Assembly: GCA_013397865.1 (NCBI GenBank)
Contig: VZTI01005061.1
Span: 909,032 to 973,031 of the forward strand
Length of the DNA stretch: 64,000 nt
Reading direction: 5' to 3'
Source of the DNA: Struthidea cinerea
Lineage: Eukaryota > Chordata > Aves > Passeriformes > Corcoracidae
Shown: positions 12,191 through 23,699 of the stretch, one piece after another
How the letters are laid out: the number at the start of each line of letters is the position of its first letter
Position numbering within the stretch: position 1 is the stretch's first letter
Program-made: the position numbers and the translations under genes
The notes under the pieces: generated by a model
Seen by the model: the letters and a program-made list of their open reading frames with translations, nothing else
What the model was told of the DNA's origin: nothing
The model's database searches: none

Positions 12191-13613
12191 GTCATGTATG
12201 ACATCACTGTTCTCTTTTGTATCACTACATTTTTTGAACTGTGAATCAGCATCACCTTTCTTTAGAATACACTGCTGAATTAAGAGGACGTGAAATGTAG
12301 AACTGGGGCTGCGAGTTATCCTGTAGCACTTGCTGAGTGTCTGCCTCATCCGCAGGGACTTAGTCTGTAATGAAGCCACAGAAGTTCCAGTCAGAAAGTT
12401 TTCATCTTTCAGCTCATGGTAGCAGATGACTTAACTCTGAATCAGTTAAATCCCCAGCATACCTGTCATGTTGGTTTCCACAGTGTTGCAAGATCTTGTG
12501 CTGTGCTGGACTATTTCAGTGTGTGCACACTTCAAGGTACTCAGCATATGCTAAGACAAAGCTGCTTTGCTCAGGGCAGCTTTTCAGCAAGATACATTTC
12601 TAGATGTGCCCATGCAGGCAGGGCACATTCTTTGCAGGACTGTAGCCTAAATCACTTTCAGTTTGATTGTGATACAGATGCAGTCTATGTCAGGCTGTGT
12701 AAGGGTATTTACGCTTCCCTGTGTATGTGGGATTTGGAGGTCGCCTGCTGTGACCCACTGTCATTCCATTAATGAAACTGGAGCAAGCATGATTTACTTC
12801 AAAGCAGTGGAACTCCATATGGACAAAATTTATGCTTATATGGAGCTCTTCAGTACAGTAGGATTTTCTGCAGTATTACTAAATCTGCTAATCTAGACAA
12901 AGATTGGAAATTCCACTTACTGGCAAAACCTGAAGCTGGTCAAATTCCGTATTAAAATTGTCTACTGCAGGATCCCACTGTCCTATTCAGTAATTCAAGT
13001 GAGGTTACACCAGGGGATGAGTCTGGCCAGTTAATTTACCCTTGATGACAGCAGTTGTGCCGCTGATCTACACAATTGGATTGTGTTTTGGCATTGGAGG
13101 GACTCCGGGGAACCTCACGTGATCTGTGCTGTGAAATTAATTTGATAATGCACCATTGTTTTTCCTGAGCTTGCTCATTCATTCCCTGCTGAAGCTAAGG
13201 CCCTCAGGATCGGATTCATCACATTTAGAAACCAACTACAGCTTTCCATTTACAGGATGTCAAAATCCCTGTGTGGTCTTTCTCTTAGGGAAAAAACAAA
13301 GCACAGCACTGTGTGCAAAAGGAGGCCTGATGGAGGTTTCTGCCTGTGAGGGGCACATTATCATCCCTCAGGCTTTACAGTTTACCAGGAGCACTGTAAT
13401 CCATAATCACTGCCCTATGAAAAACTGGCATCATCGAGTTTCCTTAGAGCTGATCGTGGGTGAATCTGCAGGTGCTCATTCATGAAGGAATTGATGCAAT
13501 CCATTCTGATGAACATGAATCCCGCCAGGTTCAGAGGGAAGCATCCAGTCCCTCCAGGCTGCCATCTTTCTGTATCACGCCTGCAGATTTTAGCTGTGCC
13601 AGCTGGAGGCATT
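12191..13613. other. Non-coding unique sequence, no gene seen
   Basis: No recognisable gene or repeat. The best frame (12416-12772, plus, 118 codons) overlaps another plus frame at 12663-12896 and resembles nothing I know. Confidence 0.5.
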
Positions 13614-13690
13614 GGGCCAACTCCAGCCTTGGTGTAAGTCCATTAACATCAGTAGAGTTGCCTGCACCTACACAAGGCTAACTTTGGCCC
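13614..13690. mobile_element. Palindromic MITE-like element
   Basis: A 77-bp inverted repeat. It starts GGGCCAACTCCAGCCTTGGT and ends with AAGGCTAACTTTGGCCC; the reverse complement of the end is GGGCCAAAGTTAGCCTT. The middle (TCCATTAACATCAGTAGAGT) resembles the decayed core 'tccattgacttcaatggagt' seen in other copies. No coding capacity. It belongs with the palindromic elements at 4.2, 17.6, 22.6, 31.2, 32.2 and 32.5 kb by core similarity. Confidence 0.6.
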
Positions 13691-15949
13691 ACTGTGGTTA
13701 AACTTCTGTCAGTATTTCCACTAAGCCCTTTTCTTTATTCATAGGTTTAGAAGCTGGCTGTAAAAATGTGCTCCATGCTGACATTTGGCATACAGCATCT
13801 CCTCATCCTGGGAGTACAGAGTATGGATCTTCTCCTTCTGTAAAACAAAACAAAACAAATAGAATACTCAAACCCCATTGAGGAATCTTAGTCTGATTTC
13901 CTGGATTAGAAATAAGTAGGAGTTTGTTTCATACTTTTTCCTATTCACCTGCGTCTCTGGGGTGGATTTGTGTTAAAGATTATCATATGAATCCGTGCAT
14001 ACATAGAGAGAATCTGTTTTTGTGTGTGATGCGGGCTTATACTGCCTGTTTTGGTAGTTGGGGTGCCATGATCCTTTTAGAAAATGCAACGTGTTTCTTA
14101 GGCCACTGCATCTGTAAATAAGTGGCTTCCGCCGAACAGGGAGCCTCTTTGTGATTCAAGATCCCTTATCTAAATCACAGCAACTGCTTTCAGCAAGCAT
14201 AGCTCTGGTTTTTGTCTTCACACAGGGATTTGTGACTTGATAAATTTGTTTGTTACTAAACTAAGTGTTCATATAGGCTTTTATGGAGATAAATCTCAGT
14301 TTTAGAGTTGCTTGAGAGTAGCCCATTGTGGTTTTGCATGGCTGTCATTTGTTGGTGGCCGCTGGTGTAATGTACGCAAGCCACATGTGAGCCTGTCATC
14401 AGTCTGAGTGAATAGAAGAAGTGTGAGTAAATAGAAGTGTTCCCTGAAAATGGGGGGCTTAAATGAGTCAGTTTTGCAGATGTTCATGCCAAAGTATATT
14501 TACAGGAGCATTCATGAAACTGCCAGGACTTCCTCAGTGATAGTTCTTTGCCTACATGTTTTTGGTTTTTTTGTGGGATTTTTTTGTGCAAATGCAAATG
14601 CTTTATGGACTACAATAAAATCAGCCTTAGAGCTGTTTGTTGACTAAAATGCATTTGCAGTGCTTGTTAAGAGGAATTTGCTGGAGGGAGTTCAGATAAA
14701 AAGGGAACCTGCCCAGTGCTACTGCCAACACTTGGGGGTGAGATCAGCTGAGAAGTGGGTGCAGTGAGGGGAAACTGATTTCTGCACTCAGTTCTGTCCT
14801 GGATCCTATATAGCTACAGCAGACCACACAAGGGTAATTAGGAAACCTAGGTGTGGAAGGAGTGTGTCTATTGGACTATTTATCTATTTCACCAGGATAT
14901 GGCAAATTTTGAAAGATAGTCATGTCCATGCCTTTTAAACAGCTGTACTGATTTAGGTTGTTACTGTCTCTCAGCTGTTCATTATCTGCTGCTCAGCTGA
15001 CTGATCATGTAAGTATTCCTAATTTGTTTCAGTACAAAGTGAAACAGTTCATTTAATGAAGCTTTTAATGAAGCTGATAGCAAGAAGGGATGGCCAGATC
15101 TTAAAGCACAATTGTTTTCAGAAATAAAGATAGGGCAATGGCTGCAACATTTGCAAAAGCCTTTGGAGGTACAGAGGAAGAAATGATGGTTTGGTTCATA
15201 TTTTTAAAGACATGTCTTGCCCTATATCTGTAGGATATACTGTTTTTAAAACATTTTATGGATTGCTTTCTTTCCCTTGTATCAAAATAAAACGTCCTGG
15301 AAAATAGAGGCAAAGAAAACTGGGAAAAAATATGTTCTTGTAAAGTGCAGACTTATTGGGAATTAAATCCAGACATTACAGGAAAGCTGTAGATTCAGGC
15401 CTAACAATACTCATATTCCTTTTTTCAGCAGTGTTTACATGGCCAGTGATGGAAAAACCCCAGTGTTCACAGATCTTCTTTTTTAGACTAGAATACCTTC
15501 ACAGATCTATGCAGTGTCTTGCCATTTCTTAGCTCATAAATCATCAGTCCTGGGGAAGCATATGTCCATGGACCTGTGGGCAGCAAGACCCTGTTTGGTT
15601 CTTTGTAATGGAAATATCACAGCCCATCTGCTGGTGCAGTTGCGGAACTGTCCTGGTTGGTGTCTCACTGGCAGAGCAGCTGCAGGGAGCACGAGACAGA
15701 TACACATTTAGTATTAATGTACAGTACACAATCCAGTACATTTTCACACACTCCTTTGATAACCCTTGTGCTTTAGTTTTCAGTGCTTCTGAGGGTGGGG
15801 AAAAATCAGGCCCTGAGGGTATGCTGGCTCTGCTTTTGAAGAGTCTGAGCTTCAGAGGCAGCCACTGGAAGCTGTGGGGGCTCAGGACCTCTTAAAGCTA
15901 AGCCACAGGTTGTGCTGTGTTTGCTCATACAAAATTAGTACCTCATCTG
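13691..15949. other. Non-coding unique sequence with small local duplications
   Basis: No gene seen. Small features: an (AAAAC)n stretch at 13842-13858; a near duplication of GTGAATAGAAGAAGT as GTGAGTAAATAGAAGTGT around 14,408-14,440; and TTAATGAAGCT repeated twice at about 15,054-15,075. These look like replication-slippage products. Confidence 0.5.
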
Positions 15950-16022
15950 CAAATAGTTCCACTTGCTTCAAAGCAATTCCAAATTGAAGGAGGTGCTTTG
16001 CTGTAGGACTGAGCCTTAGGGC
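15950..16022. mobile_element. Possible decayed palindromic element end
   Basis: GTGCTTTGCTGTAGGACTGA followed by GCCTTAGGGCCAG resembles the end of the palindromic family ('aagtgctttgctggatc.gggcc'), and the upstream ACTTGCTTCAAAGCAATTCC may be the decayed centre. The left arm is not convincing, so this is a weak call. Confidence 0.3.
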
Positions 16023-17598
16023 CAGATGACTGGAGTCACTGGAATCAAGGAGGGTGAGATACCCAGGGATGCCTCAGCTCTTTTTGGAAGGATCAGTCTA
16101 AGGGTGTCTTGGATCCTGACAGGGTATTTCTGCATTCTGCTTACCCACACCAGCTAAAGATCTACAGCCAAGGGATGAACATACTCTGCTGCATGAAGAC
16201 CTATTGTTACATTACATTATTGTTTTCAAAATAGAATGTAAGACCCAATGTTGCCATTATGTTTTCCACATATTTTTTGGTTTGGATCAAAACCTCAAAG
16301 CTAGTTTGACTTTAATAAATTTCCCTTTCCAGCTCTGTGTTTTCTTCATTATTATTTTCCCTCTGTACTTCTGGAATAATTTTTAAATATTTACACAGAA
16401 ATAAAAACAAGTGGAACTGTTTCTAGGAGTCTCCCCTGTAAAGCAAAGCTTGATATTGTTATAAATGTAGGATGATTAAGCAGTTTAACTTTGAAAGCAC
16501 TTTGTGATGCTCACCATATCATAGAACATGTATTTGTTAAAACAATGCAGCATTTTTCATGGCCTCTGGTTTTTACTGCTCTACCTTCTGAATGTCCTTC
16601 ACTGAGTTTCTGACCATTTTGGTACCTGAGCACATTTGAGTACCTGATGCATTAGAGTATTATGGATTTGCTTCTTTGCCTATTAAATATATGACCTAGG
16701 TCAACCTAAAATTATGTCCAAAATGCAGGAATTACAGGTGATATTCTGTACCTTGACTAATTCAGAAGGTCATCGTAGCTTAATCTGGCTGTAAAATATA
16801 TTAATTTGTCTATATTTGTGCAAGTATTCTAAACAGAGTGAAGAGCCATCATTAGAGAGGAAATGAAAATAGCCTGGCTAGCTTGGTCCAGCAAAGCTGC
16901 GGTGGAAACGGGTTGTAAGTGTTCATAAATATATCATGAGTGTTAATACCAGGGAAGGAAAGAACTATTTAAGCTAAAGTACTAGGCTGGCACAGGATTA
17001 GGTGTGTATCCATTGGTTGTGAGTTCAGATTGGGAACTGTAATATTCCGGCCACTAGAAAAGTGAGAGGCAGTCTTCTGTCGCAGCTTCTGAAAGGGAGA
17101 GTGTGTTTAGTGGGGATCATGGTTGTTTATGAAAAGGATCAATAGTGTGGTTGTGTGCGAGAGCGAGAGACTGGATGACCCAGCAGAGTTCAATAAAAGA
17201 GCACAAACAGCAAAACTTTTGTTACAGGCCTTGAAGTGTCCGATTCAAACAAACCCCAGCAACACTGCAGTTCAGCTCGTCCTTAGCTTACCCCACTGCA
17301 CGTATTTCCATGACTTTGTAGAGGGTGAGGTCGAGTATTATGTGTAAGATTTTACCTTCTGTAAAGTAAAACTTGACAGTCTCATGATGGCCAGCAGACT
17401 GCATGGTAGTAAAAGAAGTATGTTCTCCTGCTTGTCACTACTTTATTTAGACATGACTGGGTAGAATAAATCTCTTGAGTTATCTTCCATATGCAGTACT
17501 CTGTATCTTATGAATCCCTTGAGTGAAGTTTAATGAGAAAGCAAGGTCACAGAACAATAATGGGAAATTGCTGTGTTCAGCTGTGAAGAGAAAAAGAT
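16023..17598. other. Non-coding unique sequence, no gene seen
   Basis: AT-rich unique DNA. The open frames (60-74 codons) are at chance length and none resembles a known protein. Confidence 0.5.
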
Positions 17599-17663
17599 TG
17601 ATCCAGTCAATAGCCATTCAAGTCAGAGGAAACCTTTACATTGATTTCAATGAAACTGGATCA
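17599..17663. mobile_element. Palindromic MITE-like element
   Basis: A 65-bp imperfect hairpin bounded by TGATCCAG and CTGGATCA. Internally the left arm has CATTCAAGTCA and the right arm TTGATTTCAATG, matching the family core 'cattgaagtcaatg' and its complement. The ends pair exactly over 8 bp and the arms partially. No target duplication could be assigned. Confidence 0.6.
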
Positions 17664-20600
17664 GAGCCTCAGTGAGTAAATTACTGTCTGGTCTCAGCAC
17701 CGTGTCTGTCTGGTATCGTGATATAACACAATTATATCTGTGAGGACATTTTGCTCTGTGTTTGTGCTGTAAGGCATTAGGAATAAAAGAAAAAGTGATC
17801 CCAGTTGGAGCATTCTCCACACTGCAGAGGTCATTAATTTTTATCTGGAGCTGTGAAATGTAATTCAGAACTCTATAGAAAATGGACATTGGCGTTTGTG
17901 AGCTCTTCTTTAGGAACAGTCATTTTCCTTCTCAAAAAAAAGCAGATAATCACTTTTCTTCGATCAGTAAGAAGAGCTCTGTACTTCAGTGGTTTCAATC
18001 AAATGAGGAATTTTCTTCCTTGGTGATTTAAACTACAGACAAGTCCAAGCTGAAATGTTGGATCCTAAACCTAAGACTCTGGGGCAGGTTTTTAGATTTC
18101 TACCTGGTTGACCCTACCAGGGGAGAGGCTGTCTTAGCTTATTCTTATTAGTCTAGCAAAAAAAAGTTGAATCTGAAGTGAGATCCACAGAGTGATATTG
18201 TTATAGTTGCCCAAAATTGCTGGTACTTTTTCAACTAGCTGTAGCACAGGCACAAATCACATTGCTGAAGGCCTACTAAGAACACCAGTTTTGAAATCCA
18301 TTTTCAAGATGCTAACCAGGACTGCAGCTGAGTCTGAGGGACTGAGCAGGGGTCAGTGGCAGAACCAGTACTGACCCTGGATTGTCTATGTTGCCGTATT
18401 TAATTCTAGACACCACCATTCAGGTCACTGAGCTGCATTTTAAATTTATAGCTTCCTCTAGCCTCAACAGGCTCCCCTGTCTTCTGAGTGTGGAGAAAAC
18501 AGCATTTTTAAGAAAAGCCTTGTTTCCTCTCTTTAACCCTGAATGTTTTTAGAGTATGGTATGTTGGAGGCTTCCAATAGAAATTACTTTTTCACCTTCT
18601 GTATAATCAGACAACAGACCAAAGCCAAGCAAAGGAGAAGGACTTGGAAAACCACATGTCAAATGAAATCATGGCAATTCTCAACATTTTAGGTATGCCA
18701 TCTTATTTTCCAGTTAGGCAGACAAGATTGTCCCTGTTTCTTTTGCTATATAAATTGAACTACCAGGTCTTCAGGGATGGGACCCTCTCATTAGAACGCT
18801 GTTTAGTGTGTTAGCATTTTGTTTCTGAGCCATCCACAGAGAATATTTGAATCTGACTATTGTGTTTGTCTGGGCAAAGAGACACCTCACACATTCTCTT
18901 CGGTAGCACTGCAAAGCCTCCACTTGGTATGCACGCACTGAGATGGTGGCTTAGCCTGCCTTCCCCCCCATGGAATATGTATGGATCCTGGATGCATTTG
19001 CATGCGCTTACATCGAGCCATTCTGGCAGTTTCTTATTTTGTACCATCACTGTGGGTTTTCAAGGCCACAGAGGGATGGCTCCATGATGAAGGAAAGCTG
19101 ATAGTCTTTCTGCTTTATAGCAGGTACTTGGATGTATGCATTTAACCATTGCTAATTCAGAGACATAAAAATTTTCAGTGTTGTGTGAGAAAATACGTGG
19201 AGCAGTGAGGAGCATGGTCCTGTACTGGTCACATCTGTACTGGCTGCACATCTACAGAGAGCTCTCTTAATCCCTGAGAGCCATCTGCCATCCATTTGCT
19301 GTGGAGTGCTGAGACCTCTGTCCCATTTGGTGAGCCCCTATTGTAGGTGCAGCTTGTCAGTGCATCCTTCAGCTCACCAAGGGGCTGTGCTGGGAGAACA
19401 GGGCCAGCACAGTGTTGCACCCCAGCATGTGTGTGTGCTTCCCAAAGGTCTCCAGAGCTTTTCCTGTTGTGTGAACCTGTGTGTCAGACATATCCTCTGT
19501 GTTAATCGCTGGAGGAGAGGAAACAAGAAGTCTGCAAGTGCTAAAGTTAGAAGCACGTTCTCTCAAATTGCTCAGAAACGTAGAGGACGTTCCCACAGTA
19601 CTGCGGCTTCCCATCTTCCACCCTCCTGAGACAGTTCAGAAAATATAGAGCTGTCTTCAGCATTTTCACTCTGTTTCCTCCAGCTTTTAAATGTCAAATC
19701 TGTGTTCCCATATTCTCTTCAGGCTCCAGCTGTGTTGCGGTTACTGCCCTCTTAGGTCAGCTGCTCATTAGGTGGTGCAAATGCGCCCCACTGTTTTGGT
19801 GCAGATGAGCTGGGGTAGGGTATATACTGTTTCAACTCAAGTTAAATGACCTTTCTGCTTCAGCTCTCCATTTGTTGTTGATGTATGACTTTGCTGATCC
19901 CACTGCAATGGGAGCTCATGTTGAGTTCCTTGTTTGTTCTGACTCCCTGACTCCTTTCCTGGAAAGCAGTAGCTCTGCAAGCAGTTCTTTAGCTTTCCGG
20001 GACAGCCTGCATTCTTGTCTCTAGATGAATGATCTTCTCCCCAACATTTGACCAAATTAACTGTATTTTTTTTTTCAGTAGAACCAGAATATAAAGAAGT
20101 CTGGAGCACATTGTACATGCCTAGACTGTGAGGACCAACTGAATACATGCTTTATTAAAGGCAGCTCGTACTTTCTTTGCATTCCTTAGCTAGGTCCCTT
20201 TTTTTGGCTTTGGTCACAATCTGTTCCTCAAGAACTGAGGGTAGATCAGATTCAAACAGTTAATGCTTATGGACCCAAGTGTTACTATTCCAGCTAAGAG
20301 CCCAGCTCCATGTTCCAGGGTCCTCTTTGGCATATCTTAGCTCTGCAAATGTTCTCTTGTCACTCTTTGTCAGATGTCACTTGTCACCCCTATCACCTCA
20401 GGGCTGTTGGGGTCAGACAGCTCACATGCTGTGAGGAGAGCAGAGCTCAAATGCTGCAGTGCTCAAGAATGCATCTTTGAGATGGGCTGAAGCAAAACTG
20501 TCAGGGAAAAAGAGACCTGGTGAGTGTTCAGATTTGAGAGGTGTCTGTCTGCCCTCTCCATACTGATGAGTTTAGCTTTAAAATCTGTAGCTCCACTGTG

Positions 20601-21052
20601 TCTGGCATTTTCAGCAGTGCCACAACACTGCTGGTAAAGCAGGAGCTTCTTTAGGAGCTGGACATGAATAGTTTTCCTTTCCCTAAACTGACATTGAGCA
20701 TACCCAGCAGAGATAACTCACAGGAGCCTCTTTGTTAATGCCACCAGAACTGGAACAGATAGGACATATGTGTGAATCAATTCCTGACTTCCCCATGCAT
20801 GTCTTTATACTCTGCCATTTCAGCAGTGTGGTGGAAGCAGATAGTATCCTGAAGCTTTTATTTCTGCTTTAGCATAAAATACACAGGATACTGCAGACAT
20901 CAAATCAGAAATGCATATGAGAATATTTTATGTGCAAGATAACTTGCTCTGTCTCCCTGGGTAGGAGGCATTTAAAATAAACTCAGCACATTCAGAAGCA
21001 CTAATGCAACAGTTGAAGGAGTTGATTGTAGCAGGTCCCTGAAAGATAAGTG
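17664..21052. other. Non-coding unique sequence, no gene seen
   Basis: Several overlapping frames between 18.8 and 19.6 kb are open on both strands (79, 107 and 81 codons), reflecting fewer stop codons in a GC-richer stretch. None has recognisable domains. No repeat family identified. Confidence 0.5.
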
Positions 21053-21222
21053 TAGCTTAGTGTATTTGGTGCTGGCCTAGAACTGGGGAGCTGAGGTTCT
21101 GTTTCTGAACTGCTTTCAGTTTTTCCTGTGCAGTTTCCCTGTTTGTAAATACAGACTTATCTCCTTCTGGAGAGCTTTAAAACCAGTTACGGAAAGTCAT
21201 GGGAGAGCTATAGTAATAAAGA
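21053..21222 (+). mobile_element. MIR-like CORE-SINE, near full length
   Basis: Segments occur in the order expected of a MIR-type SINE: a tRNA-like head (GGTGCTGGCCTAGAACTGGG, GAGCTGAGGTTCTGTTTCTG), the core CAGTTTCCCTGTTTGTAAAT, then a 3' part CTGGAGAGCTTTAAAACC and GGGAGAGCTATAGTAATAA. The match to 'ctcagtttccccatctgtaaaatggg' and to 'aaagcgctttga...ataagagctaggtattatta' type tails is good despite divergence. It is an inactive relic in forward orientation. Confidence 0.65.
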
Positions 21223-22560
21223 AACGGCTTGGTGCTAGAAAACAATCTGGAATTTTAAATTTTTGTACTAATATCGAAGCAGGTTTCTGTTCCTTCTTGC
21301 CTGAGGGGTCTCTGTTAGGAGTGGGTCTTCAGCATATGGGATGCTTTTCAAACAGGCAATGTAAGTCAGACTGAGCCCTGAACAGGGGGGCAAGTGCTCT
21401 GTGCAGCTAGATAGACCCCATGCCATGTTGCAGTTAATGGGACACTGCTGCCATAAACAGTTTGTGGGATGGATGCCTAATTAAACACAAGAGGCAATAA
21501 GTGAGCATTGCAGTAGCAGGGAAATGGAGAGGTAACTGGAATAAGTGGGAGAGGCTGTGCAGTCCAGATTGCTCACAACTGGATTTCCAATTCTGGTTTC
21601 ACTTAGGGAAAAAAATCATCTCTCTATGCATGCACTTCTGCTTCCATTTAAAACTAAAACTATTTTTTAAACCTATGTTTATCTTCAGAAACCTGTTTCT
21701 GCCTGTTTTCATTTAGTTTTTTAAATTACTAGTTTAACCCAGTAAGACTTACCATGGATTTTCTTAAGGGGAAGAAATGGATTCTGCAATTTCAAGCCAA
21801 TAATGATCTGTCCGTGTATAACATGAAAGAAAGAAATGGAAGGAATTTTTGACAAGGAACAGACGTCTCTGTAAACTAATCTTTTCTAAGCCAGCTGTGG
21901 AGAGGTTTAGCTTTCTGGTGTTTCCCATGGAAGCATACTTAACTCAGCGCTGCTGAGCAGTTTCAGGTCACTTGATGGGATGTAATTAGCATTCTGTAAT
22001 GAACTGGTGAGCCCACTGATGGTCTTGCTGGGGAAATGTTTAGGACTCCGCAAAATGTCCTTTGTACATCACATGCAATAGTTGGATCCATTGAGACATT
22101 GCTCCTCAGCTCACAGGATGCACTTGATGCACGTATACACGTGGTGTGTATATGGGGCATGGTGCAGCCACAGGAGAATGTGACCACAGCAAAACTGGTG
22201 CTTCACTAACAATTTGGGTTTTGTGAGCTGCCAGCACTATTCCCATGGATGGCCTAGAGAGGAGAAGCTGCCAGTGCAGGATGGGAAGGAGAGAACCTGG
22301 TGTATACAAGAGCTGCATGTGTGTGTGTGTGGAGGGCATAAAGGCTGAGATAAGTGATATAAAACCCCACTGTGAGTACTCAGGGATTGCCTGATTCCTG
22401 CCCATCGTTAGAGGGAGAAGCTCCGTGGGAGAGCAGATGTCTTCTGCAGAACTAGTCGCTGGAGTTTGGAAAGGATCTCAGGGAAATCCGCTTTATACTC
22501 AAAAGCACATGTTTTCTGAAATGCTTTCTGACTGTGCACGTTCAGCACTAGCAATAATTT
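21223..22560. other. Non-coding sequence with a short (TG)n
   Basis: No gene seen. A (TG)7 run lies at 22318-22331. Around 22,124-22,150 the sequence GTATACACGTGGTGTGTATA can form a small hairpin; it is probably a decayed TG/TA microsatellite. Confidence 0.5.
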
Positions 22561-22630
22561 AGGCCCCAATCCAATACCCACAGAAGTAATGGGTGTCTTT
22601 CCATTAACTTCTTTTTAATAGACCAGGTCC
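22561..22630. mobile_element. Decayed palindromic MITE-like element
   Basis: AGGCCCCAATCCAATACCCA then CAGAAGTAATGGGTGTCTTT and CCATTAACTTCTTTTTAATA, ending GACCAGGTCC. This follows the family layout 'ggcccgatcc..acccactgaagtcaatgggagtttt..cattgacttcaatgg...ccaggtcc'. The right arm is more decayed than the left. Confidence 0.5.
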
Positions 22631-22728
22631 ATAAAGAGAAGACAAGCATATTTTTAAGAGCCTGCTAATCTGTGGAGCATGTGTTACTTTGAGTGAAATC
22701 CCCTAGCACACTGTGAATGGAACATTTC

Positions 22729-22764
22729 CAAAAAAAAAGGAAAAAAAGGAAAGAAAGAAAAAAC
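22729..22764. repeat. A/G-rich low-complexity tract
   Basis: A9 followed by GG, A7, GG and GAAA-type units. It is a pure purine tract on the plus strand, consistent with slippage or a decayed poly(A) tail, but no retroelement is recognisable just upstream. Confidence 0.8.
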
Positions 22765-23489
22765 AGTAAATACCCATTTGTGGAAGCTAAGAAACTGTAA
22801 CAGCTTAAAAAAGGAAAGGTCAGCTGCATTCCAGGCTGAAAACTGACTATCTTCATGGTTATGAATGTGCTTTTTCCATGTGTGGGAATTGTGAAGATGC
22901 CTCAATATTAATTTTATAGGGGAGAAATTAACAAGAAATCCACCCAAACAAAGCCCAAACCTCCTCACTTTACCTCAAAATAAATTACCTGAATGTAAGA
23001 AGTGACAGAGCCGACTTCTTTACAGATAAATGGAAAAAAGTTTTACCTGCCGCTTGATAATGAACACAGCTTTTTTTTTTGCAAAAATGTATTCTAAGTG
23101 TCAAAAAGTAATCTGATAGTGGTGTTACTACATTGCATGTTTTTGTAACTTTATTTCATACAGTTTCTATAACTCTATTGCGTATTTATTTTTATTTTTA
23201 AAGCAGAACAGCCTATGAGTATCTAGCCTGATTTTCTGTAAAACTTCAGAACATGGAATTTCATGTGCTAATTCTGGCATTTAATCCAATAATATATAAC
23301 TGTGTTAGAACATACCTATACTAGGGAGAAATTCAAACTTAGACATCTAAGAAATTGACAGTCTATGGCATCCTGTGTTGAAGGAGTAGGTAAAGAGTAA
23401 AACGTCTGCTTTTTCAGTTTGTTTGTCTAATTTCACCTTCTAGTGCTTTGATCTGCCAGATTAAAGAACTGCCTACGACCAGATACTGT

Positions 23490-23618
23490 GCAGGTACTTA
23501 CAGACTGTGATCAAATCTTCTCTTAACCTGCGCTTTGATAAGCTAACACGATTGAATTCTCTAAACCTCCCACAGAAAGATGTGTTTTCCAGACCATGAG
23601 TCATTCTTGGCCATTTGT
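23490..23618 (-). mobile_element. CR1-like LINE 3' fragment
   Basis: Plus-strand order GTGATCAAATCTTCTCTTAA, CCTGCGCTTTGATAAGCTAA, ATTGAATTCTCTAAACCTCC, AGAAAGATGTGTTTTCCAGA, CCATGAGTCATTCTTGGCC. This corresponds to the antisense CR1 series 'tgatcaggtc..cctcagcct..ctccaggctgaacagcccc..ctctcagcctctcc..aggagatgtgctccagacc..tgatcattttcgtggcc'. It is heavily diverged and truncated at both sides. Confidence 0.6.
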
Positions 23619-23626
23619 TTGATACT

Positions 23627-23668
23627 GTTGCACCGGTGTAAAACTGGAGGTGTCCAGTGGAGACTCAA
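23627..23668. mobile_element. Possible half copy of the palindromic element
   Basis: GTTGCACCGGTGTAAAACTG followed by GAGGTGTCCAGTGGAGACTC resembles the arm 'ttacaccggtgtaaaactggagtaactccattgaag' found in the ACACC-type palindromic elements at 13.6 and 32.2 kb. Only one arm is visible. It directly follows the CR1 fragment. Confidence 0.35.
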
Positions 23669-23699
23669 GCTTTGTGCTTTATTTATTTTGCTCTTGTTC

